Notes: generated by a model from the sequence alone, not told the origin. Positions 1-7,076 are shown, counted from the first letter of the stretch. The stretch is DNA of 10,874 nt from RGIG3528 sp964653855 (GCA_964653855.1 CAZZFV010000056.1:1-10874); one strand, 5' to 3'. Made by a program: numbers and translations.

Positions 1-105
1 GGAGTGGCATTTGCGATCGCGGCGATACTTATGTTACTTACGATACTTATTAACCTTGCCGCGGGAATGGTTCAAAAATATTTTGAGAAGAGGAAAAGCC
101 TATGA
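1..105 (+). CDS. pstA: PstA phosphate ABC transporter permease, C-terminal end (partial)
   Basis: An open frame enters from the left edge and ends at TGA 103-105. Its last 34 residues are a hydrophobic helix (roughly AFAIAAILMLLTILINLAAG) followed by a basic cytoplasmic tail ending in EKRKSL. This is how the last membrane segment of a Pst permease ends. The stop overlaps the pstB start in the sequence ATGA (102-105), a sign of translational coupling. In the family PstA forms the membrane channel of the PstSCAB phosphate importer with PstC. The fragment is too short to identify alone. The call rests on its position directly before pstB and on the membrane-helix ending, so an unrelated permease cannot be excluded from these residues only. 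Confidence 0.8.
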   Translation, partial: GVAFAIAAILMLLTILINLAAGMVQKYFEKRKSL

Positions 106-857
106 ACGATATTATTTCCGTTAAGGATATGTGCCTGTGGTACGGAGAACATCAGGCGTTAAAAAACATAAATATAAATATTCCGGAAAAATGCATAACG
201 GCTTTTATAGGTCCGTCGGGATGCGGTAAATCCACTTTTTTAAAGACTTTGAACCGTATGAACGATCTTGTACCGAACGTAAAAATTACGGGGTCCGTAA
301 AATATAACGGCACGGACATCTTTTCAAAAGACGTGAACGTAAATAACCTCAGGAAGGAAGTGGGTATGGTTTTTCAAAAGCCGAATCCGTTCCCTATGAG
401 CATATACGACAATGTCGCATACGGACCGCGCACGCACGGAATAAAACGCCGCGCGGAGCTTGACGAAATTGTGGAAAACGCTTTGCGCGGTGCCGCAATT
501 TGGGACGAAGTAAAAGACAGGTTAAATAAAAACGCTCTCGGTATGTCGGGCGGACAGCAGCAGCGTCTTTGCATTGCAAGAGCGCTTGCGGTTGAACCTA
601 AAGTCCTGTTGATGGATGAACCCACATCCGCGCTTGATCCGATTTCGACGGCACGTATTGAGGAACTTGTGACCGATCTTAAAAACAAATATACGATAGT
701 AATTGTCACGCACAACATGCAGCAGGCGGTCAGAGTGTCCGACTATACGGCGTTCTTCTTGCTCGGGGAGCTTGTGGAATTCGGAAATACGGACGCAATA
801 TTCTCGGAGCCCGTCGACAAGAGAACCGAAGATTATATTACCGGCAGATTCGGGTGA
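102..857 (+). CDS. pstB: Phosphate import ATP-binding protein PstB
   Basis: This is a full-length ABC ATPase of 251 residues, the usual PstB size. Visible motifs are Walker A GPSGCGKST at 37-45, the Q-loop in FQKPNPFPMS at 91-100, the signature MSGGQQQRL at 148-156, Walker B VLLMDEP at 168-174 with a D-loop SALDP after it, and the switch histidine H204 in IVTHNM. FQKPNPFPMSIYDNV and the TEDYITGRFG ending are typical of PstB rather than other ABC ATPases. It powers high-affinity phosphate import by the PstSCAB complex at the cytoplasmic face of the membrane. The start at ATG 102 has an AGAGGA site 7 bases upstream and overlaps the pstA stop. It is followed by phoU, as is usual for this operon. 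Nothing is truncated and no key residue is missing. Confidence 0.97.
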   Translation: MNDIISVKDMCLWYGEHQALKNININIPEKCITAFIGPSGCGKSTFLKTLNRMNDLVPNVKITGSVKYNGTDIFSKDVNVNNLRKEVGMVFQKPNPFPMSIYDNVAYGPRTHGIKRRAELDEIVENALRGAAIWDEVKDRLNKNALGMSGGQQQRLCIARALAVEPKVLLMDEPTSALDPISTARIEELVTDLKNKYTIVIVTHNMQQAVRVSDYTAFFLLGELVEFGNTDAIFSEPVDKRTEDYITGRFG

Positions 858-865
858 GGTGTATT

Positions 866-1516
866 ATGAGAAACAGGTTTGATGAAGAACTTTTTGATTT
901 GAACAAAGAAATAATCGAAATGGGCGCAATGTGCGAGGAAGCGATAAAGAGAGCGGTTGAAGCACTCAAGAAACACGATATCCGTCTTGCGAACAACGTT
1001 AAAAACGGCAGCACCTGCATCGATCAAATGGAACGTCAAATAGAAAACAGGTGCCTAAAGCTCCTTCTTCACGAGCAGCCGGTGGCGCGAGACTTGCGAC
1101 TTATTTCCGCATCGCTCAAAATGATAACGGATATGGAACGAATCGGCGACCAGGCGGAGGACATTGCGGAAATCGTGACTTTTCTTGATGTGACGGGTGC
1201 TGACGAAATCGACAAGCTTTGCGACATGGCGGACAAAGCGATAAAAATGGTGTCGGACAGCGTCGATGCGTTTGTGAGAAAAGATTTGGAGCTTGCGGAA
1301 AACGTCATTTCGGCGGATGACGTTGTAGACAATTGTTTTTCCGATATGAAGTGTGTTATTATTAAGTGGATTTCAAAACATGCCGCAAGCGGAGAGGATG
1401 CGCTTGACTTTCTTATGATTGCAAAATATCTGGAACGTATTGCGGATCATGCGACAAACATCGCGGAATGGGTAATTTATTCGATTAACGGAACCCATCC
1501 GTCAAAAAAAGTTTGA
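866..1516 (+). CDS. phoU: PhoU phosphate-signalling regulator
   Basis: The protein has 216 residues and the two-repeat, all-helical PhoU architecture. The metal-binding signature occurs once per repeat: ERIGDQAEDIAE at 91-102 and ERIADHATNIAE at 190-201. PhoU links the Pst transporter to the PhoR/PhoP two-component system, keeps the Pho regulon off when phosphate is ample, and limits phosphate uptake. The frame can be read from a GTG at 854 inside the end of pstB. The ATG at 866 is preferred because GAGGTG (856-861) sits 4 bases upstream and the protein then begins MRNRFDEEL, the common PhoU N-terminus. A small hairpin, GTCAAA/TTTGAC (1501-1506 and 1512-1517), overlaps the stop codon. It lacks a T-run and is not a terminator. 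The gene lies between pstB and the two-component genes. Confidence 0.96.
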   Translation: MRNRFDEELFDLNKEIIEMGAMCEEAIKRAVEALKKHDIRLANNVKNGSTCIDQMERQIENRCLKLLLHEQPVARDLRLISASLKMITDMERIGDQAEDIAEIVTFLDVTGADEIDKLCDMADKAIKMVSDSVDAFVRKDLELAENVISADDVVDNCFSDMKCVIIKWISKHAASGEDALDFLMIAKYLERIADHATNIAEWVIYSINGTHPSKKV

Positions 1517-1551
1517 CGAGCGAAATACACATATTAACGGGGGAGTGAACA

Positions 1552-2241
1552 ATGGTTTGGTGTGTTGAAGACGATGCCGGTATACGCGAACTTGAAATGT
1601 ATACTCTTAAAACGGCGGGATATGAAACGCGCGGCTTTGAAAACGGGCGCGATTTTTTGGAGGCTTTAAATGCGGAAATTCCCGATCTTGTGATACTTGA
1701 CATTATGCTTCCCGAAACGGACGGAATAACGATCTTAAAAACGGTGAAAAAATCGGACAAATTTAAGGATATTCCGTTTATTCTCGCAACGGCACGCGGT
1801 GAAGAATACGACAAGATAAAAGGCTTTGAAACGGGTGCCGACGATTATATCGTAAAGCCTTTCAGCATGATGGAAATGGTTGCGCGCGTCAAGGCGGTGC
1901 TTAAGCGGACAATGCCGAAGAACGAAAGTACCGCGCTTAAATTTGATGCGCTTATGTTGAATCCCGAAACGCATACGGTTACGGTTAACGGTGAAAAGGT
2001 TATGCTTACCTACAAGGAATTTGAACTTTTGAGGCTTTTTTTGAGCCGTCCGGGAATCGTGTTTACGAGAGAGCAGCTTTTTGCGGACGTGTGGGGCTCG
2101 GACTATATGGGAGACACGCGCACGCTTGACATGCACATAAAAACGCTCAGGCAGAAATTAAAGGACTACGGAAAGAAAATCGAAACAATAAGGAATGTCG
2201 GATATCGTTTGGAGGCAGACGATGGTAAAAAAAATATTTAA
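1552..2241 (+). CDS. phoP: PhoP/PhoB-type phosphate response regulator (OmpR family)
   Basis: This is a 229-residue response regulator. The receiver domain covers about residues 1-118, with the acidic pair D7-D8, phospho-acceptor D50 in LVILDIMLPETDG, T80 and K102 in VKPFS. A winged-helix DNA-binding domain of the OmpR/PhoB class covers about 128-220, with RTLDMHIKTLRQKL as the recognition helix region and a closing NVGYRL. When phosphorylated such proteins dimerise on direct-repeat promoter sites. Its place after pstB-phoU and before the kinase points to the phosphate-starvation regulon. The start ATG 1552 has GGGGGAG (1539-1545) 6 bases upstream and gives MVWCVEDD, the usual start in Clostridia. 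Only 35 bases separate it from phoU, with no promoter or terminator seen, so it is probably in the pst operon. The phosphate role is inferred from context; the domain class is certain. Confidence 0.92.
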   Translation: MVWCVEDDAGIRELEMYTLKTAGYETRGFENGRDFLEALNAEIPDLVILDIMLPETDGITILKTVKKSDKFKDIPFILATARGEEYDKIKGFETGADDYIVKPFSMMEMVARVKAVLKRTMPKNESTALKFDALMLNPETHTVTVNGEKVMLTYKEFELLRLFLSRPGIVFTREQLFADVWGSDYMGDTRTLDMHIKTLRQKLKDYGKKIETIRNVGYRLEADDGKKNI

Positions 2242-3868
2242 GTCGATAGTTTTGGTTGCATCGGCCACGCTTGTGCTCGTGCTTGCCGTGATTATACTGG
2301 GGCTTTACGGATACATTGACGGCGTGGCGGAGACAAATTTAAAATCGGAGCTTCGTCTTGCGGTGGGCGGAACGGAGAGCATGGGAGCGGATTACCTAAA
2401 AACCGTTTCTTCCGATGAATACAGAATCACATGGGTTGACACGGACGGCACGGTGTTATATGACAGCGTTGCGGACGCGGAAACGATGCAAAATCACGCC
2501 GACCGGCAGGAAATAAAGGATGCCTTTACCTACGGACGCGGCAGCAGCAAAAGATATTCGGAAACGATGACCGTAAAGACGGTATATGAGGCTGTAAGGC
2601 TTTCGGATAACACCGTTCTCCGTATTTCCGTGAGTCAGGCGACGGCGCTTGCGCTTCTCATAAAGGTTCTTTATCCGGTGATCCTCGTTTTGGTTTTTAT
2701 TGTGATAATGTCATTGTGTTTCGCAAGGCACATGTCGGAAAGAATAGTAAAGCCGTTAAATACGCTTAATCTTGACAATCCCCTCGAAAATAAAACATAT
2801 GACGAAATTTTGCCGCTTTTATACAGAATAAAAAATCAGCAGACGGAAATTACGGAACGCGTGCGGCAGCTTGACCGTCAAAAAGCGGAGTTTTCGGAGA
2901 TTACCGACAACATGAAGGAAGCGCTTATTTTGCTTGACGGAAAGTTAAAGATAATAAGCATCAATACGGCGGCAAAAAAGCTTTTTGAAATTACCGGAAG
3001 CACTTCCGATATGGGAATTTTTGCGGTTGACAGGAGTATCGGAATGCGGGACGCCGTTTTGAAAACCGAAAAAGACGGAGCGTCGGTGTTTGAAGAAGAA
3101 CGGAACGGATTCACATACAGCTTTAATTTGAGCAGAATAGACTTGGAAAACGGCGAACACGGAATCGTTATTCTCGCATTTGACATAACAGACAAAGCAA
3201 ATGCCGAAAAGAACAGGCGCGAGTTTACGGCAAATGTGTCGCATGAGCTTAAAACACCTTTGCAATCGATTATAGGAGCGTCGGAGCTTCTTGAAAACGG
3301 AATCGTTAAGCCAACTGATATTCAAAGATTTGCGGGAAACATTCATTCGGAAGCATTGCGTCTTCACAACCTCGTAAATGACATTATAAGGCTTTCGCGT
3401 CTTGACGAAAACGTGAAAATGCCCCTTGAATATGTGTCCTTACATGAAATTGCGGATGAGGTAAAGGAAGAATTAAACGGCATTGCCGCGGAAAAGGACA
3501 TTAATTTTACCGTGAGCGGCGAAAAAGGCATGATAAACGGTGTGAGAAGCCTTCTGTATGAGATGATTTATAATCTCTCGGAAAATGCGATAAAGTATAA
3601 TAACCCCGGCGGCTTTGTGAATGTGGACATCAAAGAAGACGACGGGCATAATGTGTTAACCGTTTGTGACAACGGAATCGGAATTGCACCGGAATTTCAT
3701 GAAAAGATATTTGAGCGTTTTTACAGGGTTGACAAGAGCCGTTCGCGTGCGTCGGGCGGTACCGGCCTCGGGCTTTCGATAGTAAAGCATGCGGCAATGT
3801 ACCACAATGCGGAAATAAGCGTTGAAAGCGCCGAGGAAAAAGGCACCAAAATTACGGTGAGGTTTTAA
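2222..3868 (+). CDS. phoR: PhoR-type membrane sensor histidine kinase
   Basis: From ATG 2222 the protein has 548 residues. Transmembrane helix 1 is at about 8-30, an extracytoplasmic region at 31-145, transmembrane helix 2 at about 146-167, then a linker or degenerate HAMP with a coiled stretch to about 225, and a PAS-like domain at about 228-325. The kinase core follows: phospho-acceptor H341 in FTANVSHELKTPLQS, N-box N455 in NLSENAIKYN, G1 DNGIGI at 483-488, F-box FERFYRVD, and G2 GGTGLGLS at 512-519. All catalytic motifs are intact. It should autophosphorylate and pass phosphate to the adjacent PhoP. A frame extension to 2195 exists, but ATG 2222 has GGAGG (2211-2215) 6 bases upstream and begins a normal membrane signal, so the overlap with phoP is 20 bases. 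In the family, signal input comes from the Pst-PhoU complex. Confidence 0.92.
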   Translation: MVKKIFKSIVLVASATLVLVLAVIILGLYGYIDGVAETNLKSELRLAVGGTESMGADYLKTVSSDEYRITWVDTDGTVLYDSVADAETMQNHADRQEIKDAFTYGRGSSKRYSETMTVKTVYEAVRLSDNTVLRISVSQATALALLIKVLYPVILVLVFIVIMSLCFARHMSERIVKPLNTLNLDNPLENKTYDEILPLLYRIKNQQTEITERVRQLDRQKAEFSEITDNMKEALILLDGKLKIISINTAAKKLFEITGSTSDMGIFAVDRSIGMRDAVLKTEKDGASVFEEERNGFTYSFNLSRIDLENGEHGIVILAFDITDKANAEKNRREFTANVSHELKTPLQSIIGASELLENGIVKPTDIQRFAGNIHSEALRLHNLVNDIIRLSRLDENVKMPLEYVSLHEIADEVKEELNGIAAEKDINFTVSGEKGMINGVRSLLYEMIYNLSENAIKYNNPGGFVNVDIKEDDGHNVLTVCDNGIGIAPEFHEKIFERFYRVDKSRSRASGGTGLGLSIVKHAAMYHNAEISVESAEEKGTKITVRF

Positions 3869-3877
3869 CTGCTCCTG

Positions 3878-5158
3878 TCATAAAAACTTATCAAGCTCTG
3901 CCTTAACGCGCTTGTTTACCTTGAAAGTCGGATGAGCGTAAAGTCTTCCCATGCACATGACGGTATCGACTTTTGAAAGCGCCTTAAGGTCGGAAAGAGG
4001 ATCTTCACGTGTTACGATAAGGTCGGCGGATTTACCCGGCGTAAGTGTTCCCGTTAGGTCCCCGATTCCCGCCGTAATTGCGGCCTGTCCCGTTGCGGCA
4101 TAGAGAGCGTCCGCGGTGCTTACGCCCACGAATTTATGAAAGTAATAAAGCTCGCGCCAAAAATCGTATTGAGTGATCCATGGACATCCGACGTCGTTTC
4201 CGAGCACGATCGGAATGCCGTTTTTGACGGCACTTTTTGCGCAATTTATAATGCCTTCAAACACAACGTTTCCGTTATATTGCTCCACTTCGCTCGCATT
4301 TGAAACCGAACGGTCAAAAAGAGCGTACGGAAGAGCGGGAGAAATTGTTGTGCAAAGAGTGGCGTTATTTTTTTTGAACAACGAAATTATCTCGTCGTCG
4401 GGAGCGGCACCGTGCTCAATCGAATCGACGCCGTTTAAAAGTGCGAGACGCACGCCTTCCGGTGATTCGACATGTGCCGCAACCTTGTATCCGAGAGAGT
4501 GTGCTTTTTCGGTAACCGCCTTTATCATTTCGGGCGGCATTTTGAGTTCGCCCGGAACTCCCTTTTCTTTTGCGTCAAGAACACCGCCTGTGATCATGAG
4601 TTTTATCAGGTCAACATGTTCTGATGCGGATTTGTCGACTTGCGTGAGGGCTTCATCAATCGTTTTACATGCGACTGCAACGGAGCCTGCCATATGACCG
4701 TGGGGAACGGAAATTCCCATATTACTTGCAAGGATTCTGGGCCCTGTTTTTTTGCCCGCCTTTATTTCGTCACGAAGGCGTGTGTCAAAATTACCGAGGC
4801 CTCCCACGGTTCTGATTGTCGTAACGCCGCTCATTAGTTCTGTTTTCGCAAAAGATGCGACAATGCTGTAAGATATTGCGCGTGAAAGAGAAGAGCCCAT
4901 AAGTATTTTTACAAGTTTTTCGTTGTCACGCTGCTTTTTTTGCGGCTTTCCGTTACCCGCAAGATGAACGTGCATGTTTATGAGACCGGGAAGGAGATAT
5001 TTTCCGTTTAAATTTATTGTGACGGCATCTTTTATCTCACGCTCCCCGGGGAAAATGTCTTCGATTTTGTCATTGTTTACAACAAGTGTGTAATTTTCTT
5101 TGACGGTCATGTTTTTTGTGCCGTCGATGATGTTTGCATGGGTAAAAGCGTATTTCAT
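3878..5158 (-). CDS. Metal-dependent amidohydrolase (imidazolonepropionase/prolidase-like)
   Basis: The protein has 426 residues and an amidohydrolase-superfamily TIM barrel between small beta domains. Metal and catalytic residues appear in order: H63 and H65 in LINMHVHLAG, a likely carboxylated K186 in LIKLMITGG, H229 in VAAHVES, H249 in SIEHGA and D322 in VLGNDVG. The C-terminal GTLTPGKSADLIVTREDPL is the usual closing motif of the beta domain. Spacing and motifs fit the subgroup containing imidazolonepropionase-like and Xaa-Pro dipeptidase-like hydrolases; the substrate cannot be told from sequence. No signal peptide is visible, so it should be cytoplasmic. The frame is open upstream to 5494, but ATG 5158 has GGAGG 8 bases upstream (complement of about 5167-5171) and starts the domain properly. 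It ends 9 bases from the phoR stop, tail-to-tail, and is divergent from the cupin gene. Confidence 0.88.
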   Translation of the reverse strand: MKYAFTHANIIDGTKNMTVKENYTLVVNNDKIEDIFPGEREIKDAVTINLNGKYLLPGLINMHVHLAGNGKPQKKQRDNEKLVKILMGSSLSRAISYSIVASFAKTELMSGVTTIRTVGGLGNFDTRLRDEIKAGKKTGPRILASNMGISVPHGHMAGSVAVACKTIDEALTQVDKSASEHVDLIKLMITGGVLDAKEKGVPGELKMPPEMIKAVTEKAHSLGYKVAAHVESPEGVRLALLNGVDSIEHGAAPDDEIISLFKKNNATLCTTISPALPYALFDRSVSNASEVEQYNGNVVFEGIINCAKSAVKNGIPIVLGNDVGCPWITQYDFWRELYYFHKFVGVSTADALYAATGQAAITAGIGDLTGTLTPGKSADLIVTREDPLSDLKALSKVDTVMCMGRLYAHPTFKVNKRVKAELDKFL

Positions 5159-5275
5159 AAATGAGACCTCCCGGTGTGCTTTTAGCTTAATTTTAAATAG
5201 TGATGTGTTAATGTCGTGATGTCGGTATAAAAAGATATATCGGGTTATTAAATTTTTTTTACTCCCAAATCGGAA

Positions 5276-5293
5276 AAAAGTCAATTGACTTTT
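5276..5293. repeat. 18-bp perfect palindrome, possible operator
   Basis: AAAAGTCAATTGACTTTT reads the same on both strands, centred between 5284 and 5285. It contains TTGACT in both directions, each resembling a -35 box. It has no loop and no following T-run beyond its own arm, so a protein-binding dyad is more likely than a terminator. The function is inferred. Confidence 0.5.
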
Positions 5294-5312
5294 ATGCGGA
5301 TTATGAATGTGG

Positions 5313-5352
5313 CACGAATTGCGAGAGCATAGCGCTACGCAAGCAATTTGTG
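5313..5352. repeat. Compound 40-base inverted repeat
   Basis: The outer arms CACGAATTGC (5313-5322) and GCAATTTGTG (5343-5352) pair over 10 positions, one being a G-T wobble. Between them lies a second near-palindrome, GCATAGCGCTACGC (5327-5340), with one A/C mismatch and a perfect TAGCGCTA core. The two centres differ by one base, so the unit could fold into one long interrupted stem. It lacks a T-run. It resembles a small dispersed intergenic repeat or a regulatory structure. No second copy was noticed in this window. Confidence 0.55.
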
Positions 5353-5357
5353 TATCG

Positions 5358-5385
5358 TTAAGGTTAAAATACCTTTTGACCTTAA
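5358..5385. promoter_or_regulatory. Dyad overlapping cupin -35, candidate operator
   Basis: TTAAGGT (5358-5364) and ACCTTAA (5379-5385) are perfect inverted repeats 14 bases apart. An internal ACCTT (5371-5375) gives an alternative shorter dyad with AAGGT (5360-5364), 6 bases apart. The right arm covers the second half of the -35 box at 5376-5381, where a bound regulator would control the cupin promoter. No regulator gene is adjacent, so the binding protein is unknown. Confidence 0.45.
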
Positions 5386-5404
5386 CATCATATAATGATA
5401 AAAT
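5376..5404 (+). promoter_or_regulatory. Sigma-A-type promoter for the cupin gene
   Basis: The -35 TTGACC (5376-5381) is followed after 17 bases by the -10 TAAAAT (5399-5404). A second -10-like TATAAT lies at 5391-5396 but is only 9 bases from this -35. Transcription would begin near 5411, giving a leader of about 60 bases that includes the GGAGGT site at 5458-5463. Confidence 0.6.
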
Positions 5405-5470
5405 GAGCCGTGGAAAATGTTTTTTCCGAAAGGTAAAGAAAAAACAAAAATTTTTTCGGAGGTAAATATC

Positions 5471-5794
5471 ATGTATAAAAATATCGAAAAACACAAGAAA
5501 ATTTTATTGAAGGACCAGGTTGATTATGCCGCAGGACAGGTGATCAGCAAGACGCTTGTTCAGAACGATGCGGTCAGCATGACGATTTTTTCGTTTGACA
5601 AGGGAGAAGAAATTTCGACGCATGCGGCAGCGGGTGACGCAATGGTTACCGTGCTTGAGGGCAAAGGCCGCTTTACCGTCGGCGGTGAAGTATTTTATCT
5701 TGAGACGGGCGAAACTCTCATTATGCCCAAGGATATTCCGCACGCCGTATACGGAGAAGAAAGATTTAAGATGCAGCTTATTGTGTCATATTGA
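5471..5794 (+). CDS. Small single-domain cupin protein
   Basis: This is a 107-residue one-domain cupin. Motif 1 spans about 45-66 (GEEISTHAAAGDAMVTVLEGKG), with H51 as a likely metal ligand and D56 where others have a ligand or polar residue. The common second histidine of the HxH pattern is missing. Motif 2 is GETLIMPKDIPHAV (80-93) with H91. This pattern occurs in a widespread group of small bacterial cupins of unknown substrate that often end in an alpha/beta closing phrase such as FKMQLIVSY, as here. The beta-barrel fold is well supported; the activity is unknown. ATG 5471 is chosen over an upstream in-frame start at 5417 because GGAGGT (5458-5463) sits 7 bases before it. The gene is monocistronic between its own promoter and a terminator. 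It may be a small binding or isomerase-like protein. Confidence 0.88.
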   Translation: MYKNIEKHKKILLKDQVDYAAGQVISKTLVQNDAVSMTIFSFDKGEEISTHAAAGDAMVTVLEGKGRFTVGGEVFYLETGETLIMPKDIPHAVYGEERFKMQLIVSY

Positions 5795-5826
5795 TTAAGA
5801 ACTTGATTTCGGCATGAGAAATGCTT

Positions 5827-5859
5827 AAAGGGGCCGGTGACTGTCGGCTCCTTTTTTTT
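5827..5859 (+). terminator. Rho-independent terminator after the cupin gene
   Basis: GGGGCCG (5830-5836) pairs with CGGCTCC (5845-5851), with one G-T wobble. The stem is extended by AAA/TTT, closes an 8-base loop and is followed by eight T residues (5852-5859). It ends only 22 bases before the next gene. Confidence 0.9.
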
Positions 5860-5881
5860 CTCTAAGGGGAGAGTTTAAGTT

Positions 5882-6994
5882 ATGCGTAAATTTTTGTTTG
5901 GTATCGTGTGCTTCGGATTTTTTTGCTGCTTTGCCTCACTTTGTTTTGCGGCAACGGGATGCGGAAAAAATGGAAATACGGAGCGGGAAAATAAATCGGA
6001 AAATGCGGGTTCACTTACACCGGTTTTAATGCAGGAGACTACGCCGACGGTGACGCTTACACCGACACCGACTCCGACTGCGACTCCCACACCCGTACTT
6101 ACGGATTATCTGTTTGTTTATTTTACAGGAAACGCTAAAGGGCAGGAAACGATTACGATGGCGGTAAGTCATGATGCGCTTTCGTGGAAAACATTAAACA
6201 ACAAAAAGCCCGTTATCACGTCGACGCTCGGAACGGGAGGGCTTCGCGATCCGTTTATAATAAGGTCGCATGACGGCGGGAAATATTACTTACTTGCTAC
6301 GGATTTATGCATTGCGGAAAGCGGTGACTGGTGGAAAGCGCAATACGCGGGAAGCAAAAGCATTATGATTTGGGAGTCGGAAGACCTTGTAAACTGGTCC
6401 GAACAGCGAATGGTCAAAATAAATTCCGACAATGCGGGATGCACCTGGGCGCCGGAAGCGTTTTATGACGAAGAAAACGAAAATTATATCGTATTTTTCT
6501 CATCGAGGGTATCGGATGACAATTATGCGATGCAAAGGGTTTATTATTGTACGACTACGGATTTTTATGAGTTCAGTGATCCCGTGCTTTGGATCGGTTA
6601 CGGCTACGATACGATTGACACAACCGTAATCAAGGATGGGGACATGTATTATCGTTTTACAAAGCTCGAAAAGGATTCGAAGATTATTTTGGAAAAGTGC
6701 GATACGTTACTTGGGAACTGGGAAGAAATTGAATCTGAAAGCCTGTATTCGCAGGAAGGCGTTGAGGGACCGTGCTGCTTTAGGTTTAACGATGATGATG
6801 TTATAGACAATCAAAAGTTCGGTTTGCTTCTCGATAACTACGGCGGAAGCGGATACTATATGCTGACGTGTGAGGATCTTGCAGGCGGAATGTTCAATAA
6901 AAAAAGAGGATATTCGCTTCCGAGTCCCGCGCCGCGCCATGGCACGGTAATCGGCATTACGGCTACGGAATACGATGCGATCATCGGGAAATAA
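5882..6994 (+). CDS. GH43-like glycoside hydrolase, putative lipoprotein
   Basis: The 370-residue exported protein has a hydrophobic signal at residues 4-24, a lipobox-like AATGC with C27 as a possible lipid-anchored cysteine, a flexible tether at about 28-73 including Thr-Pro repeats at about 54-72, and a five-bladed propeller domain at about 76-368. Three acidic residues match GH43 order and spacing: D123 in GGLRDPFIIR (probable base), D246 in TIDTTVI followed by DGDMYYRF (probable pKa modulator), and E295 in GVEGPCCF (probable acid). Other family-like phrases are YYLLATDL, IMIWESEDLVNWS and CTWAPEAFYD. GH43 enzymes cut arabinose- or xylose-containing plant polysaccharides; the exact substrate is unresolved. 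It would act outside the membrane. AAGGGGAGAG (5864-5873) precedes ATG 5882. No transporter or other carbohydrate gene is adjacent. A related five-bladed family such as GH32/68 or GH117-like is the main alternative. Confidence 0.85.
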   Translation: MRKFLFGIVCFGFFCCFASLCFAATGCGKNGNTERENKSENAGSLTPVLMQETTPTVTLTPTPTPTATPTPVLTDYLFVYFTGNAKGQETITMAVSHDALSWKTLNNKKPVITSTLGTGGLRDPFIIRSHDGGKYYLLATDLCIAESGDWWKAQYAGSKSIMIWESEDLVNWSEQRMVKINSDNAGCTWAPEAFYDEENENYIVFFSSRVSDDNYAMQRVYYCTTTDFYEFSDPVLWIGYGYDTIDTTVIKDGDMYYRFTKLEKDSKIILEKCDTLLGNWEEIESESLYSQEGVEGPCCFRFNDDDVIDNQKFGLLLDNYGGSGYYMLTCEDLAGGMFNKKRGYSLPSPAPRHGTVIGITATEYDAIIGK

Positions 6995-7026
6995 CCGTAT
7001 TTTGAAAGTACGGACTTAAAAAAGTC
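6995..7026. repeat. Two small hairpins after the glycosidase gene
   Basis: CCGTA (6995-6999) pairs with TACGG (7009-7013), and the stem continues inwards through a T-G wobble and three A-T pairs. GACTT (7013-7017) then pairs with AAGTC (7022-7026). Neither has a T-run on the plus strand, so they are at best weak transcript-end or processing structures. No standard terminator was found for the glycosidase gene. Confidence 0.4.
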
Positions 7027-7076
7027 GTGACACTTGCAAAGCTGTTGCGGAATGTGTGAAAGACAAGCCGGTTATA

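Larger units (their letters stand above)
5159..5470. other. Divergent intergenic region rich in inverted repeats
   Basis: This 312-base region between the amidohydrolase (-) and cupin (+) starts holds no convincing gene. It contains, left to right, the amidohydrolase ribosome binding site, an AT-rich stretch that may carry its promoter, an 18-bp palindrome, a 40-base compound inverted repeat, a promoter-proximal dyad, and the cupin promoter and ribosome binding site. For the amidohydrolase, one TTGACT (within the palindrome, minus strand) is followed at 17 bases by TAAAAA. This is only a weak -10, so no promoter is called for it. Confidence 0.6.

Noticed and set aside
374..718. Minus-strand open frames opposite pstB
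   Set aside because: They lie wholly inside pstB, lack ribosome binding sites and have low-complexity, serine- and arginine-rich shadow composition.
1501..1517. GTCAAA/TTTGAC hairpin at the phoU end as a terminator
   Set aside because: It is a weak stem with no following T-run, and the next gene begins 35 bases later in the same direction.
5376..5396. TTGACC and consensus TATAAT as the cupin promoter pair
   Set aside because: They are only 9 bases apart, too close for sigma-A; TAAAAT at 5399-5404 gives the correct 17-base spacing.
5417..5470. Upstream start adding 18 residues to the cupin
   Set aside because: The added segment is Lys- and Phe-rich without a ribosome binding site, while GGAGGT is ideally placed before ATG 5471.
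6032..6100. Short tandem ACNCCN repeat in the glycosidase gene as a possible phase-variable microsatellite
   Set aside because: It is in multiples of three with varied third bases, encodes a Thr-Pro linker and cannot shift the frame by unit loss.
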